Virus record (IMG/VR): IMGVR_UViG_3300042923_000494
Span: 1 to 38,936 of that record
Length of the DNA stretch: 38,936 nt
Strand: one strand, 5' to 3'
From: a virus
Part shown: piece after piece, positions 1 to 5,977 of the stretch
How positions within the stretch are numbered: the stretch's first letter is position 1
How the letters are laid out: each line of letters starts with the position of its first letter
The notes under the pieces: model-generated
Seen by the model: the letters and a program-made list of their open reading frames with translations, nothing else
Database searches by the model: none
Told to the model about the DNA's origin: nothing
Made by a program: the position numbers and the translations under genes

Positions 1-127
1 GAGCGAAGTTCCGAAGAAGTTCGCATTGCCCCATCCCAGTCCCATCCCGTCCCGACCTCTTCTTCTACGAAGAAGAGAGAACCCGCTACGCGGGGGTCTC
101 GGCTACACATCGACTGGCGCCCCTCAC
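1..127. repeat. Terminal direct repeat, left copy
   Basis: These 127 bases recur exactly at 38810-38936. Reading frame 1 runs unbroken from the right copy through the left copy into the downstream coding sequence, so the two ends are one locus seen twice. The simplest reading is a circular assembly with a k-mer-sized overlap, giving a unit length of 38,809 bp. A true short physical terminal repeat is less likely, because it would split a replication gene. Confidence 0.95.
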
Positions 128-411
128 GGGAAACCGTCGACAAGATCCAGGCCGAATGTCCCGACGTCGACTATCGCCGCGAACACGCCACGTTCGTCGA
201 CTACTGGATCGCTCAGCCCGGAGCTAAGGGCGTGAAGTTGGACTGGGAAGCGACGTGGCGTAACTGGATGCGCCGCAAGCAGGGTGACACCACACGTGTC
301 GGTGCCCCGAAGCTATCGAAGGCCGCTCAGAACGCGGCCAAGTACAGGGAGGAGTTCGGAGATGAATCTCAAGGAAGCCTGGCAGCTCTTGACCCTGGCG
401 TCAGCCCGTGA
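1..411 (+). CDS. Replication initiator, C-terminal part (5' part at 38438-38936)
   Basis: Frame 1 is open from the first base to TGA at 409-411 and joins the gene that starts at 38438. The joined protein is about 261 residues. The part here has a low-complexity Ser/Thr/Lys linker, then a basic aromatic-rich segment (residues HIDW, and LDWEATWRNW followed by MRRK) of the kind found at the C-terminus of phage replisome organisers that load host helicase at the origin. The family match is by architecture: N-terminal winged-helix-like domain, disordered linker, C-terminal W-rich helix. The 3' end overlaps the next gene by 50 bp. It is broken only by where the circle was opened. Confidence 0.8.
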   Translation, partial: ERSSEEVRIAPSQSHPVPTSSSTKKREPATRGSRLHIDWRPSRETVDKIQAECPDVDYRREHATFVDYWIAQPGAKGVKLDWEATWRNWMRRKQGDTTRVGAPKLSKAAQNAAKYREEFGDESQGSLAALDPGVSP

Positions 412-718
412 CGGGAGGACCGTCGACAAAGAGGTTGCGATCGTGTGGGCAGACGACCTCGCCCACGTGAACCTCACTGATGCTGTCGAAGCGGCCCGCA
501 TGCACTACCGCGAAACCACCGCCTGGCTGATGCCCGGCCATGTGATCGCGAACGTGAAGAAGATCCGTGAAGCCGAAGCAAGACAGGCGCGGATCCAGCG
601 GCAGTTGAACCAGGCGCCTGAACCGGAGTTCTCCCAGGAAGGGCTCAACGCCTACTGGGAGGAAGTACGCCGGCTCAAGGCGCTCAAATCCGATACCCAG
701 CAGAACGGGAGCCAGTGA
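362..718 (+). CDS. Small helical protein downstream of replication initiator
   Basis: 118 residues from ATG 362, preceded by AGGGAGGAGTTCGGAG. An upstream in-frame start at 284 has no ribosome site and would lengthen the overlap. The protein is mostly helical and charged, with residues WQLLTLASARDGRTVD near the N-terminus and a Gln/Glu-rich C-terminal helix. Its place right after the initiator is where many phages encode a helicase loader or its partner. It has no Walker motif, so it is not a DnaC-type ATPase. I do not recognise the family; a replication accessory role is inferred from position only. Confidence 0.7.
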   Translation: MNLKEAWQLLTLASARDGRTVDKEVAIVWADDLAHVNLTDAVEAARMHYRETTAWLMPGHVIANVKKIREAEARQARIQRQLNQAPEPEFSQEGLNAYWEEVRRLKALKSDTQQNGSQ

Positions 719-957
719 TGACGAAGACAGCTATCTCCGAGGATGACCCACTCGACGGCGCGCCTGCGTACGGGGTTGACCTCGATCTGGTCGACACAGA
801 GACAGCCTGGCGTGACTTCGATGGGGCCATAGGTGTCCGTCTCGCGCTGGAACGCCAAGCGTGGTGCGACCTTGGGCGACCTACGCGGATCTGGGTGACG
901 CTCTGCAACGAGCCACTCGCGAAGCTATCCAATCACCCGGATAGGAGCACGAAGTGA
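718..957 (+). CDS. Hypothetical protein, 79 aa
   Basis: ATG 718 overlaps the previous stop as TGATG; a GTG directly before it at 715 could also serve. The product is acidic at the N-terminus with WRDFDGAIGVRLALERQAWCDLGRP in the middle, and has no membrane segment or metal motif. It lies in the tightly overlapping early operon and its end overlaps the next small gene. Function unknown. Confidence 0.65.
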   Translation: MTKTAISEDDPLDGAPAYGVDLDLVDTETAWRDFDGAIGVRLALERQAWCDLGRPTRIWVTLCNEPLAKLSNHPDRSTK

Positions 958-1079
958 TCTGCAAACACTGCGGGCTGGCGATCCGCCCGCACTCTGTCCT
1001 GCGCGACACGTGGGTAGACGATGACGGGTGGTCGTCGTGCGTCATCTCGCCCGAAGTCCACGAACCGACTGATCTGTAG
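954..1079 (+). CDS. Tiny zinc-ribbon-like protein, 41 aa
   Basis: GTG 954 overlaps the upstream TGA (GTGA) and is preceded by ATAGGAGCACGAA. The product starts MICKHCGLAIRP and contains one CxxC plus a later Cys in WSSCVISPE, followed by an acidic end. Short actinophage early operons commonly hold such CxxC mini-proteins. Evidence is the coupled start, good ribosome site and the CKHCG motif. Too short to name a function. Confidence 0.6.
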   Translation: MICKHCGLAIRPHSVLRDTWVDDDGWSSCVISPEVHEPTDL

Positions 1080-1283
1080 CTGGCGTCGCAGTGCCAACCA
1101 ACTGAACAACACCAATCCATCCCCGAGGGTCGCACCATCCGGTGTGGCCCTTTCTCATACCCACAGGAAGACACTCTCGCCGGTGCCTCACTCGAAAACA
1201 AACGACCGATCCCACGCCCGTTTCCCCGGTTTGGGGGTGTGGGACTGGATCCTTCACCTCCTCCGACACTGAAAGAACCCAAC

Positions 1284-1550
1284 ATGTACAAGCGATTCAC
1301 GGCTGAGGACCACGAAAAGTTCCGAGCCCTCGTCGCAGACGGGAAGACCGCACCCGTCATCGCAGTCGAGATGGGCATCCACGAGACGACCGTGTCCCGA
1401 CTGAGGTCGCGCCTCGGGCTCGATGGAACCCGTGAGAACGCGACACCTGCGATGTGTGAACGGTGCGGGGTCGTCGCCAACCTTGCGAAGTCGTTGTGCC
1501 GCGATTGCCGGGACACGCTCACAGCGGAGATGCGGAGAGCGTGGGCATGA
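1284..1550 (+). CDS. Helix-turn-helix plus zinc-ribbon DNA-binding protein
   Basis: 88 residues from ATG 1284; an in-frame ATG at 1239 has no ribosome site. The N-terminal half has a Trp-less helix-turn-helix in residues about 8-45 (KFRALVADGKTAPVIAVEMG, then IHETTVSRLRSRLGL), like homeodomain-type or resolvase C-terminal HTH domains. The C-terminal half has a CxxC...CxxC zinc ribbon (CERCG, CRDC). This pairing fits a small transcription regulator or DNA-binding accessory protein of the early operon. The preceding 204 bp (1080-1283) is the only sizeable gap in this stretch. Confidence 0.75.
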   Translation: MYKRFTAEDHEKFRALVADGKTAPVIAVEMGIHETTVSRLRSRLGLDGTRENATPAMCERCGVVANLAKSLCRDCRDTLTAEMRRAWA

Positions 1551-1876
1551 GCGACCCGGATTGGTGGTCACTCATCGACCGGAAGGCCGCACTGCGAGAA
1601 CAGTTCCCCAACCCGGACATGCTGCGAGCTACCGAACGTTCCGCCCTTGGGTTGCTGCACAAGCCCCCCACGCAGGCTGAACGAGCCGCAAGGGGAGCGA
1701 TGACACAGGAACGCGACGCGGACATGTTCATCGCCCGCATGGAAGAGCGAACCGGGATCGGCGCCGCATACCGGAAACGACTCACCGAACTCGCCACCGC
1801 AAGGGCTGTGCAACGCCGAGAGGAGTGGTTGGCGCGGATGCGTGACCGCGGGCTCATCAAGGAGGAATCAGCATGA
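1547..1876 (+). CDS. Hypothetical charged helical protein, 109 aa
   Basis: ATG 1547 overlaps the upstream TGA (ATGA). The protein starts MSDPDWWSLIDRKAALREQF and is rich in Arg, Glu and Ala, predicted largely alpha-helical, with no Cys pairs or membrane segment. It is coupled upstream to the HTH/zinc protein and downstream to the WhiB gene. Function unknown. Confidence 0.65.
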   Translation: MSDPDWWSLIDRKAALREQFPNPDMLRATERSALGLLHKPPTQAERAARGAMTQERDADMFIARMEERTGIGAAYRKRLTELATARAVQRREEWLARMRDRGLIKEESA

Positions 1877-2208
1877 AAGTGCCATGCGATAGGTGCGGGA
1901 TCCCTCGCACTGTCAATGAAGGCGGCGCCCGGTCGAACTTCTGCCGGGACTGCAAAGCGGGATACTCGGACACCCACGCGGACAGGGAATGGATGGCCGA
2001 CGCTGCGTGCGCGCAGGTCGATCCCGCCATTTTCTTCCCGGACCCGGCCGCAGGGTGGGTGCCAACCCGGCATGCGCTCGAGGTGTGCGCTTCCTGCCCG
2101 GTACGTGCCCTGTGCCTCGCTGACGCACCCGCATGGGACCGGCACTCCATCCGCGGCGGAAAGACGGCCACCGAACGCGCACGAGCCAGGAGAAAGGCCG
2201 CAGCGTGA
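1873..2208 (+). CDS. whiB: WhiB-like [4Fe-4S] transcription regulator with extra N-terminal zinc ribbon
   Basis: 111 residues. The Wbl domain covers about residues 38-105: cluster-ligand Cys at 46, 72, 75 and 81 (C...CxxCxxxxxC), a DxxxFFPD segment, the motif SIRGG at 92-96 and a basic ERARARR tail for DNA contact. Wbl proteins are restricted to actinobacteria and their phages and act on RNA polymerase sigma-A region 4. Unusually, residues 1-30 carry a separate CDRCG...CRDC pair (Cys 5, 8, 24, 27) like a zinc ribbon. It is translationally coupled on both sides. Phage WhiB proteins can regulate host genes or block septation; which applies here is unknown. Confidence 0.88.
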   Translation: MKVPCDRCGIPRTVNEGGARSNFCRDCKAGYSDTHADREWMADAACAQVDPAIFFPDPAAGWVPTRHALEVCASCPVRALCLADAPAWDRHSIRGGKTATERARARRKAAA

Positions 2209-2438
2209 CCGACCCCATAACAATCTGGGCGCCGACCACCATCCAGCAGACAGCCCGCGAACGTCTGGCCGAAGCGGTGAGGCTTGGTGGCATTCGCTGG
2301 CACCGGGCAAACAACCCGGACTGGCGGGATAAGCCATGGATGCACGGTGTCCCGGTCGATCTCGACGAATCCGACGTCGTCGAGTGCATCGTGCAGACGA
2401 TCGTCGACCTCGCGGACCCCGAAAGGCCAGCAGCATGA
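2205..2438 (+). CDS. Hypothetical protein, 77 aa
   Basis: GTG 2205 overlaps the WhiB stop (GTGA). Product begins MTDPITIWAPTTIQQTARER and ends in an acidic segment (DLDESDVVECIVQTIVDLA). No known motif. The coupled position between WhiB and a nuclease suggests an early accessory role only. Confidence 0.65.
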   Translation: MTDPITIWAPTTIQQTARERLAEAVRLGGIRWHRANNPDWRDKPWMHGVPVDLDESDVVECIVQTIVDLADPERPAA

Positions 2439-2860
2439 CCAGATCGCATAGGACTGCCAGGCAGGCCGGGACGTCGTTTGAGACGTGGCTGGTCGAGTAC
2501 TGGCGGGAAGCGTTCGGAACCCGCGCCATCGAACGACGGGCCAGGAAGGGCGCGCGCGACGAGGGCGACATCGCCGGGCTCAACTCCCACGCCGGCCCTA
2601 TCTGTGTGGAAGCGAAGAACCACAACCGTCTCGACCTTGCCGGGTGGATCCAGGAAGCACAGATCGAAGCCGGGCACGCCGACGCCGCAATGGGTGTCGT
2701 GGTCCATAAGCGGCGCGGGTTCGGGCGAGGGCAGATGGGGGAACAGTACGTCACCCTACGGCTGGCGGATTTCACCATCCTCCTCGGAGGGCAACCCGGA
2801 CCACACATCGACCCGGACGCTGCCGCATACAACTCGACCGCACAACTAGGAGGCGACTGA
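2435..2860 (+). CDS. PD-(D/E)XK family endonuclease (Holliday-junction-resolvase-like)
   Basis: 141 residues from ATG 2435, which overlaps the previous TGA. The catalytic signature is DEGDIAGL (about residues 42-49) followed by VEAKN (about 58-62), the acidic residue then ExK of PD-(D/E)XK nucleases, with a basic N-terminus (FETWLVEYWRE, then RRARKGARD). The size and the G-D-I...E-A-K spacing fit small resolvase or VRR-type nucleases that trim branched DNA in recombination and packaging. Its neighbours are SSB and the replication initiator, in line with DNA metabolism. The exact subfamily is not certain. Confidence 0.75.
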   Translation: MTRSHRTARQAGTSFETWLVEYWREAFGTRAIERRARKGARDEGDIAGLNSHAGPICVEAKNHNRLDLAGWIQEAQIEAGHADAAMGVVVHKRRGFGRGQMGEQYVTLRLADFTILLGGQPGPHIDPDAAAYNSTAQLGGD

Positions 2861-3075
2861 TGAACGGACCCAACTCAACGCCTGTTGAGCGAAGCTATGG
2901 GGAAACGCGGGTGGTCCTGTCAAACGACTCAGGTGACCGGCTGTGCGGCACGTCCTACGCCCTGTATCCGGTCGACGAACCGCCGCTGATCGAGGTTCCC
3001 AGTATCGACCGGAGATGGTACCGGCACGTGTGGGAAAAGCGTGGGTGGCGGGTAGCCCTATTGGCGGGCGACTGA
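2860..3075 (+). CDS. Hypothetical protein, 71 aa
   Basis: ATG 2860 overlaps the nuclease stop (TGATG) and follows CTAGGAGGCGAC, a strong ribosome site. The product has no Cys pairs, no membrane segment, and a Trp/Arg-rich end (DRRWYRHVWEKRGWRVALL). Function unknown. Confidence 0.65.
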   Translation: MNGPNSTPVERSYGETRVVLSNDSGDRLCGTSYALYPVDEPPLIEVPSIDRRWYRHVWEKRGWRVALLAGD

Positions 3076-3230
3076 TGGACCCGTGGATCCTCATCGCCTA
3101 CATCGCGGCCGCCCTGTTCGGGGTGGTCGTTCTCATTTGGGTGGCGTGCGAACTGTTCGTCGCCCACATGTTCGCTGCGGTTGCCCGCGGCGAACTCGAA
3201 CCCGACCCCGACGAAAGCGAAGACGACTAA
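3075..3230 (+). CDS. Small single-span membrane protein, 51 aa
   Basis: ATG 3075 overlaps the upstream TGA. Residues about 4-35 form one long hydrophobic segment starting WILIAYIAAALFGVVVLIW, and the C-terminal tail is strongly acidic (ELEPDPDESEDD), giving an N-out or N-in single-pass protein with a charged cytosolic tail. It sits directly before a lipoprotein gene, so the two may act together at the envelope. Function unknown. Confidence 0.65.
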   Translation: MDPWILIAYIAAALFGVVVLIWVACELFVAHMFAAVARGELEPDPDESEDD

Positions 3231-3643
3231 TGAAGAAGACAATCGCCCTGGTGGCGCTGACCGGTGCCGTTCTCGTGCTGGCGGGCTGTTCGTCACCCGC
3301 CGATACCACCTCACACAATCTCTCGCAGGAGGCGGAGAACTTCGAACTCAACCGCCGGGTGGTGTTCTTCAACGGCATCACCGACAAGTACCTGCTGGAA
3401 ATCGAGGGGCGCTGCTCCATCGAGACAAGCGAAAGCATGGCGGCCGGCGCACTTGAGGTCACCTGCAAGATCGGCGACGACGCCTACAAGAAGCACTTCC
3501 TCGGACTCTCCGACAACGTCTCGTTCTTCGTCGAACAGCTAGAGCCGTCCGACGTGAGCGCGTACCACTACCAGGTGCGGTTCCGCCCGGAAACCATCGT
3601 CCCGGATATCGACCTCCAGACCAGCAACGAGGAGACCGACTAA
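3230..3643 (+). CDS. Early lipoprotein, candidate superinfection-exclusion factor
   Basis: 137 residues. A signal peptide (MKKTIALVALTGAVLVL) ends in a lipobox LAGC, so Cys 20 should be lipidated and the protein anchored outside the membrane. The mature part is mixed charged with two more Cys (RCSIE and VTCKI) that could form a disulfide, and looks like a small beta domain. ATG overlaps the previous stop as TAATG. Actinophages often encode such beta-sandwich lipoproteins; blocking DNA entry of related phages is a common role of phage lipoproteins, but here it is inference. Confidence 0.8.
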   Translation: MKKTIALVALTGAVLVLAGCSSPADTTSHNLSQEAENFELNRRVVFFNGITDKYLLEIEGRCSIETSESMAAGALEVTCKIGDDAYKKHFLGLSDNVSFFVEQLEPSDVSAYHYQVRFRPETIVPDIDLQTSNEETD

Positions 3644-4050
3644 TGGCAAGCATCCGCGTGGATTCCGCGTTTGTTGAGGACGTGCTGATCGGCAACAACG
3701 GCGCATGGGGGCTGAAGACCTCCGAACCCCACAGCCGCAAGAACGACCAGGACAAGTGGGAGACGGTCGGACGCACCTACCGAACCGTGAAGGTGCCCCG
3801 ATCCTCCGGGATCCTGCTCGAAACGTTCACCAAGGGCGACCGGATCACGTTCGAGGGCCGCGAACTCACCGAGTCCCGCAAGTCCGCAGACGGCGGCAAG
3901 ACGTTCCACGACCTCGTGTGCTGGGCAGACAGCATCACGCGCGCCGGGAACAGCCCGCAGCGGGCACAGGAGCCCCAGGACGAGCCCATGGAGCCGTACG
4001 GCGACCCGTGGGCCACAACGTCCATCCCCGAGTCAGACGTGCCGTTCTAG
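3643..4050 (+). CDS. ssb: Single-stranded DNA-binding protein
   Basis: 135 residues. An OB-fold-like N-terminal part (about residues 1-100) with NGAWGLKTSEP..., FTKGDRITFEGRELTES and FHDLVCWAD, followed by a flexible Gln/Pro/Glu linker and a C-terminal PESDVPF tip that mimics the acidic DDDIPF tail by which SSB recruits partner proteins. It protects ssDNA in replication and recombination. It lies in the replication operon, coupled to the lipoprotein stop (TAATG). Confidence 0.82.
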   Translation: MASIRVDSAFVEDVLIGNNGAWGLKTSEPHSRKNDQDKWETVGRTYRTVKVPRSSGILLETFTKGDRITFEGRELTESRKSADGGKTFHDLVCWADSITRAGNSPQRAQEPQDEPMEPYGDPWATTSIPESDVPF

Positions 4051-4054
4051 GCCC

Positions 4055-4231
4055 ATGGATGACGTCTTTTACCGGGTGACGAAGGAACAAGACGCCTGGC
4101 TCCGTCAGATGCGTGAACCCCCACCGGAACCACCCGCACACCGTTGCGGGCGATGCAACAACGGCACCGGCGTCTACAACCCCGGCTGCCCCAACAACAC
4201 CCGAGCGGTTAGCGCACAGGAGGACTCATGA
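4055..4231 (+). CDS. Small CxxC protein, 58 aa
   Basis: ATG 4055 follows the SSB stop by 4 bp. Product starts MDDVFYRVTKEQDAWLRQMR, has a proline run, then CGRCNNGTGVYNPGC, a zinc-knuckle-like C-x2-C-x10-C. The stop TGA overlaps the next ATG. No clear family. It is supported by operon packing and by the metal motif. Confidence 0.6.
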   Translation: MDDVFYRVTKEQDAWLRQMREPPPEPPAHRCGRCNNGTGVYNPGCPNNTRAVSAQEDS

Positions 4232-4386
4232 CCGCCGAGGAGGAGCGTGACCGGCTGACTGCTGCGATTCGTGAAGCACTCGCATTCGAGTCGATCCTGC
4301 CTGCGATTGCCACTGTGCCCCGCCGCATCCTGACCGAAGCTCTGGACTACCAACCGACCGGACAGGAGCCTGATCGTGTCGTATAG
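4228..4386 (+). CDS. Hypothetical protein, 52 aa
   Basis: ATG 4228 is preceded by CACAGGAGGACTC, a perfect ribosome site, and overlaps the previous stop. The product is a short amphipathic helical protein (MTAEEERDRLTAAIREALAF). Its 3' end overlaps the next gene by 11 bp. Function unknown. Confidence 0.65.
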   Translation: MTAEEERDRLTAAIREALAFESILPAIATVPRRILTEALDYQPTGQEPDRVV

Positions 4387-4609
4387 CGAGGCTGTTGCAA
4401 CGAAGCGTGGGGAACTCCTCACCCAGTACGGGTTCGACCGGCGCTGGGTGCGATGGGACCGACCCGTACGGGTTGTTGATGCCCGGCCCCACCGGCGCGG
4501 GCATTACCTGGGTTGGGTGCACGCCGATGTGGTGGCGGAGGGGGAGTGGTCGGTGCGGTGGATCAGTCAACACAACTTCGACCGGTTCTACCAGGAGGTG
4601 AACTTATGA
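4376..4609 (+). CDS. Hypothetical Trp/Arg-rich protein, 77 aa
   Basis: GTG 4376 lies inside the end of the preceding gene and follows GGACAGGAGCCTGATC. The product is basic and aromatic (DRRWVRWDRPVRVVDARP, later VRWISQHNFDRFYQE). Its look is that of a small nucleic-acid-associated or SH3-like beta protein, but no family is recognised. Confidence 0.6.
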   Translation: MSYSEAVATKRGELLTQYGFDRRWVRWDRPVRVVDARPHRRGHYLGWVHADVVAEGEWSVRWISQHNFDRFYQEVNL

Positions 4610-4764
4610 CCCGGTACTGCATTTACTGTGGCGGCCCGTTGACCAGGGACAGGCATGACCGGGTTGTGCATGCCCAGTGGTGGCGGCGTCTTGTGTGCCT
4701 CACCCCCACACCTTCCAGACCAACCTTCCGAGACGTGGCCGACACAACAGGAGAACAGCAATGA
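4606..4764 (+). CDS. Small zinc-ribbon-like protein, 52 aa
   Basis: ATG 4606 overlaps the upstream TGA and follows CCAGGAGGTGAACTT. The N-terminus is MTRYCIYCGGPLTRD, a CxxCG knuckle, then a His/Trp-rich segment and one more Cys (RLVCLTP), so a C-C-H-C metal site is possible. Coupled to the next gene by ATGA. Function unknown. Confidence 0.6.
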   Translation: MTRYCIYCGGPLTRDRHDRVVHAQWWRRLVCLTPTPSRPTFRDVADTTGEQQ

Positions 4765-5399
4765 CTGATGGATTCAACCGTCTCGTGAACGAGTGGACGC
4801 TGCGCGTCGAGGCAGACGGAGGGCCGGTAGACCAAGTGTTCCAGCCGCTCATTGACGAACTCGCCGCACTCGTGAACCCGTCGAAGAACAGTCGCGGCGG
4901 CGGGGGACTACCGTCAACCCGCAACATCCTCGACGTGAAAGCCCTCGACCTGCTCATGCACATTCAGGACGTAACCCGCGCATGGCTGCAGGAATGGGGG
5001 GTGAAGTCGTTCAGGAGCGACCGGATCAACATCCGACTGTTCGTGGCGCACGCCGACGCGCTCCACAGCGCCGGCACACTCGACACCGCCGACTGGGAAC
5101 GCCTCAGCGCATACCCGGACACATGGGCGGCAAGGATCTGGGACCTTCTCGAACCGCCCATGCAACGCCCACTCCGCGACTCACCCTGCCCCCGCTGCGG
5201 CACCGCGAAGACCACCAACGAACTGGGGGAAACCATCGACGCACTCGTGCTCGAGCAGCGTTACGGGCAGTCGCCAACCGCGGTTTGTCGTGCCGGCGAA
5301 TGCACCGGAACGTGGGTGGGAGAGGGCGGGCTGAAGAGTCTCGGACGTGAACTCGGAATAGAGTTCAACACCGACGCACTGATTGTCAAAGAAAGTTGA
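4761..5399 (+). CDS. Hypothetical early protein, 212 aa, C-terminal zinc ribbon
   Basis: Starts at ATG 4761 after GGAGAACAGCA. The N-terminal two thirds is helical (MTDGFNRLVNEWTLRVEADG; a segment with NPSKNSRGGGGLPSTRN; then a helical AWLQEWGV region). The C-terminal third has a CPRCG...CRAGEC pair, a zinc ribbon, then a TWVGEGGLKSLGRELGI helix. Similar two-part proteins recur as unnamed genes in actinobacteriophages. It is the last gene of the early operon; a promoter and terminator follow at once. DNA binding is plausible but not shown. Confidence 0.72.
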   Translation: MTDGFNRLVNEWTLRVEADGGPVDQVFQPLIDELAALVNPSKNSRGGGGLPSTRNILDVKALDLLMHIQDVTRAWLQEWGVKSFRSDRINIRLFVAHADALHSAGTLDTADWERLSAYPDTWAARIWDLLEPPMQRPLRDSPCPRCGTAKTTNELGETIDALVLEQRYGQSPTAVCRAGECTGTWVGEGGLKSLGRELGIEFNTDALIVKES

Positions 5400-5408
5400 C
5401 TTCCACGC

Positions 5409-5438
5409 TTGAAATTCCACCCGATCACGTGATACCAT
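5409..5438 (+). promoter_or_regulatory. Candidate sigma-A promoter
   Basis: TTGAAA (5409-5414), an 18-bp spacer, then TACCAT (5433-5438). It lies 10 bp after the stop of the early operon. Transcription would start near 5445 and meet a strong terminator about 75 nt on. Judged by eye from the hexamers only. Confidence 0.5.
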
Positions 5439-5444
5439 CTAAGG

Positions 5445-5519
5445 GCCTACCCGAAGTGTCGAAACTTCCAGGCACCTTTGCTCCCCACCGCCCCCCGGGT
5501 CTGGTGGGGATTTTCGTTT
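5445..5519 (+). ncRNA. Candidate 75-nt terminated small RNA
   Basis: Between the promoter at 5409-5438 and the intrinsic terminator at 5482-5519 there is no start codon with a ribosome site. The short transcript would fold into a hairpin GAAGT-(6 nt)-ACTTC (5453-5468) plus the terminator stem. This could be a regulatory small RNA or an early-aborted leader of the 5741 operon. Inference from layout; expression not known. Confidence 0.4.
5482..5519 (+). terminator. Intrinsic terminator
   Basis: TCCCCACC (5482-5489) pairs with GGTGGGGA (5503-5510) around a 13-nt loop, followed directly by TTTTCGTTT (5511-5519). It closes the early operon and the candidate small RNA. Confidence 0.75.
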
Positions 5520-5649
5520 AACACTCCCCGTTGTGCGCTCACCCAGAAGCGTCGAAGCGGGTAGAGAAGCCGAGCCCAGGAGCCGGCCACCATCACAACC
5601 ACAGGCCATAAGCCGCCGCAAACGCGCAGCCTGTTAAAGCCGGAGCCAG

Positions 5650-5718
5650 CACCCACACGGGTGGTTGTAGGTCGGCACCCTTTTCGTTTCCGCAGCCCGC
5701 CCCCGGGTTCCGGGGGCG
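5650..5718 (+). promoter_or_regulatory. Attenuator-like leader with alternative hairpins
   Basis: GGGTG (5659-5663) can pair with CACCC upstream (5650-5654, loop ACAC) or with CACCC downstream (5676-5680). The second pairing is followed by TTTTCGTTT (5681-5689) and so would be a terminator; the first would prevent it. A 9-bp perfect hairpin with a 3-nt loop then follows (5698-5718), ending 22 bp before the GTG start at 5741. The rest of 5520-5740 holds no gene that I can support. Whether this switches expression is inference. Confidence 0.45.
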
Positions 5719-5740
5719 TACCCGTACCAGGGGAGTTCCC

Positions 5741-5977
5741 GTGGATCTCGTCAGCAAACTCGCAACACCCCCGACCGGGCGACCTGTCGGCAAGTCGATC
5801 ATGGACGTTTGGGTTGACTCCCGCCCCACGCAGGAGCAGGAAGCAATCCTCGACGCCGCACGCAACAAGGCGTGGGGGCACGTAGCACTCCTCAAAGAGC
5901 TTGTCGCTGAGGGTGCACCGAACATGTCGGACACCTCGTTCCGCGTCTGGCGAATCAAGGTCGGGTACGAATCATGA
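5741..5977 (+). CDS. Small protein coupled to phosphoesterase, 78 aa
   Basis: GTG 5741 after CAGGGGAGTTCCC. The product starts MDLVSKLATPPTGRPVGKSI, has a central helical part (EQEAILDAARNKAWGHVALL) and ends FRVWRIKVGYES. The layout is like a short helix-turn-helix module: helix, turn with SDTSFRVWR, basic end. Its stop overlaps the ATG of the phosphoesterase, so the two are co-translated and likely form a pair. Function unknown. Confidence 0.7.
   Translation: MDLVSKLATPPTGRPVGKSIMDVWVDSRPTQEQEAILDAARNKAWGHVALLKELVAEGAPNMSDTSFRVWRIKVGYES

Noticed and set aside
1-127. Physical direct terminal repeat of the virion
   Set aside because: A 127-bp repeat splitting an intact replication gene is better explained by assembly overlap of a circular or permuted genome. 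Read-end mapping would decide.
1200-1240. Terminator in the gap before 1284
   Set aside because: A stem CCCACGCCC with GGGTGTGGG can form but the loop is long and no T-tract follows.
1519-2832. 437-residue reverse-strand frame
   Set aside because: Antisense to six coupled early genes including WhiB and the nuclease; Cys/Arg-rich without motif.
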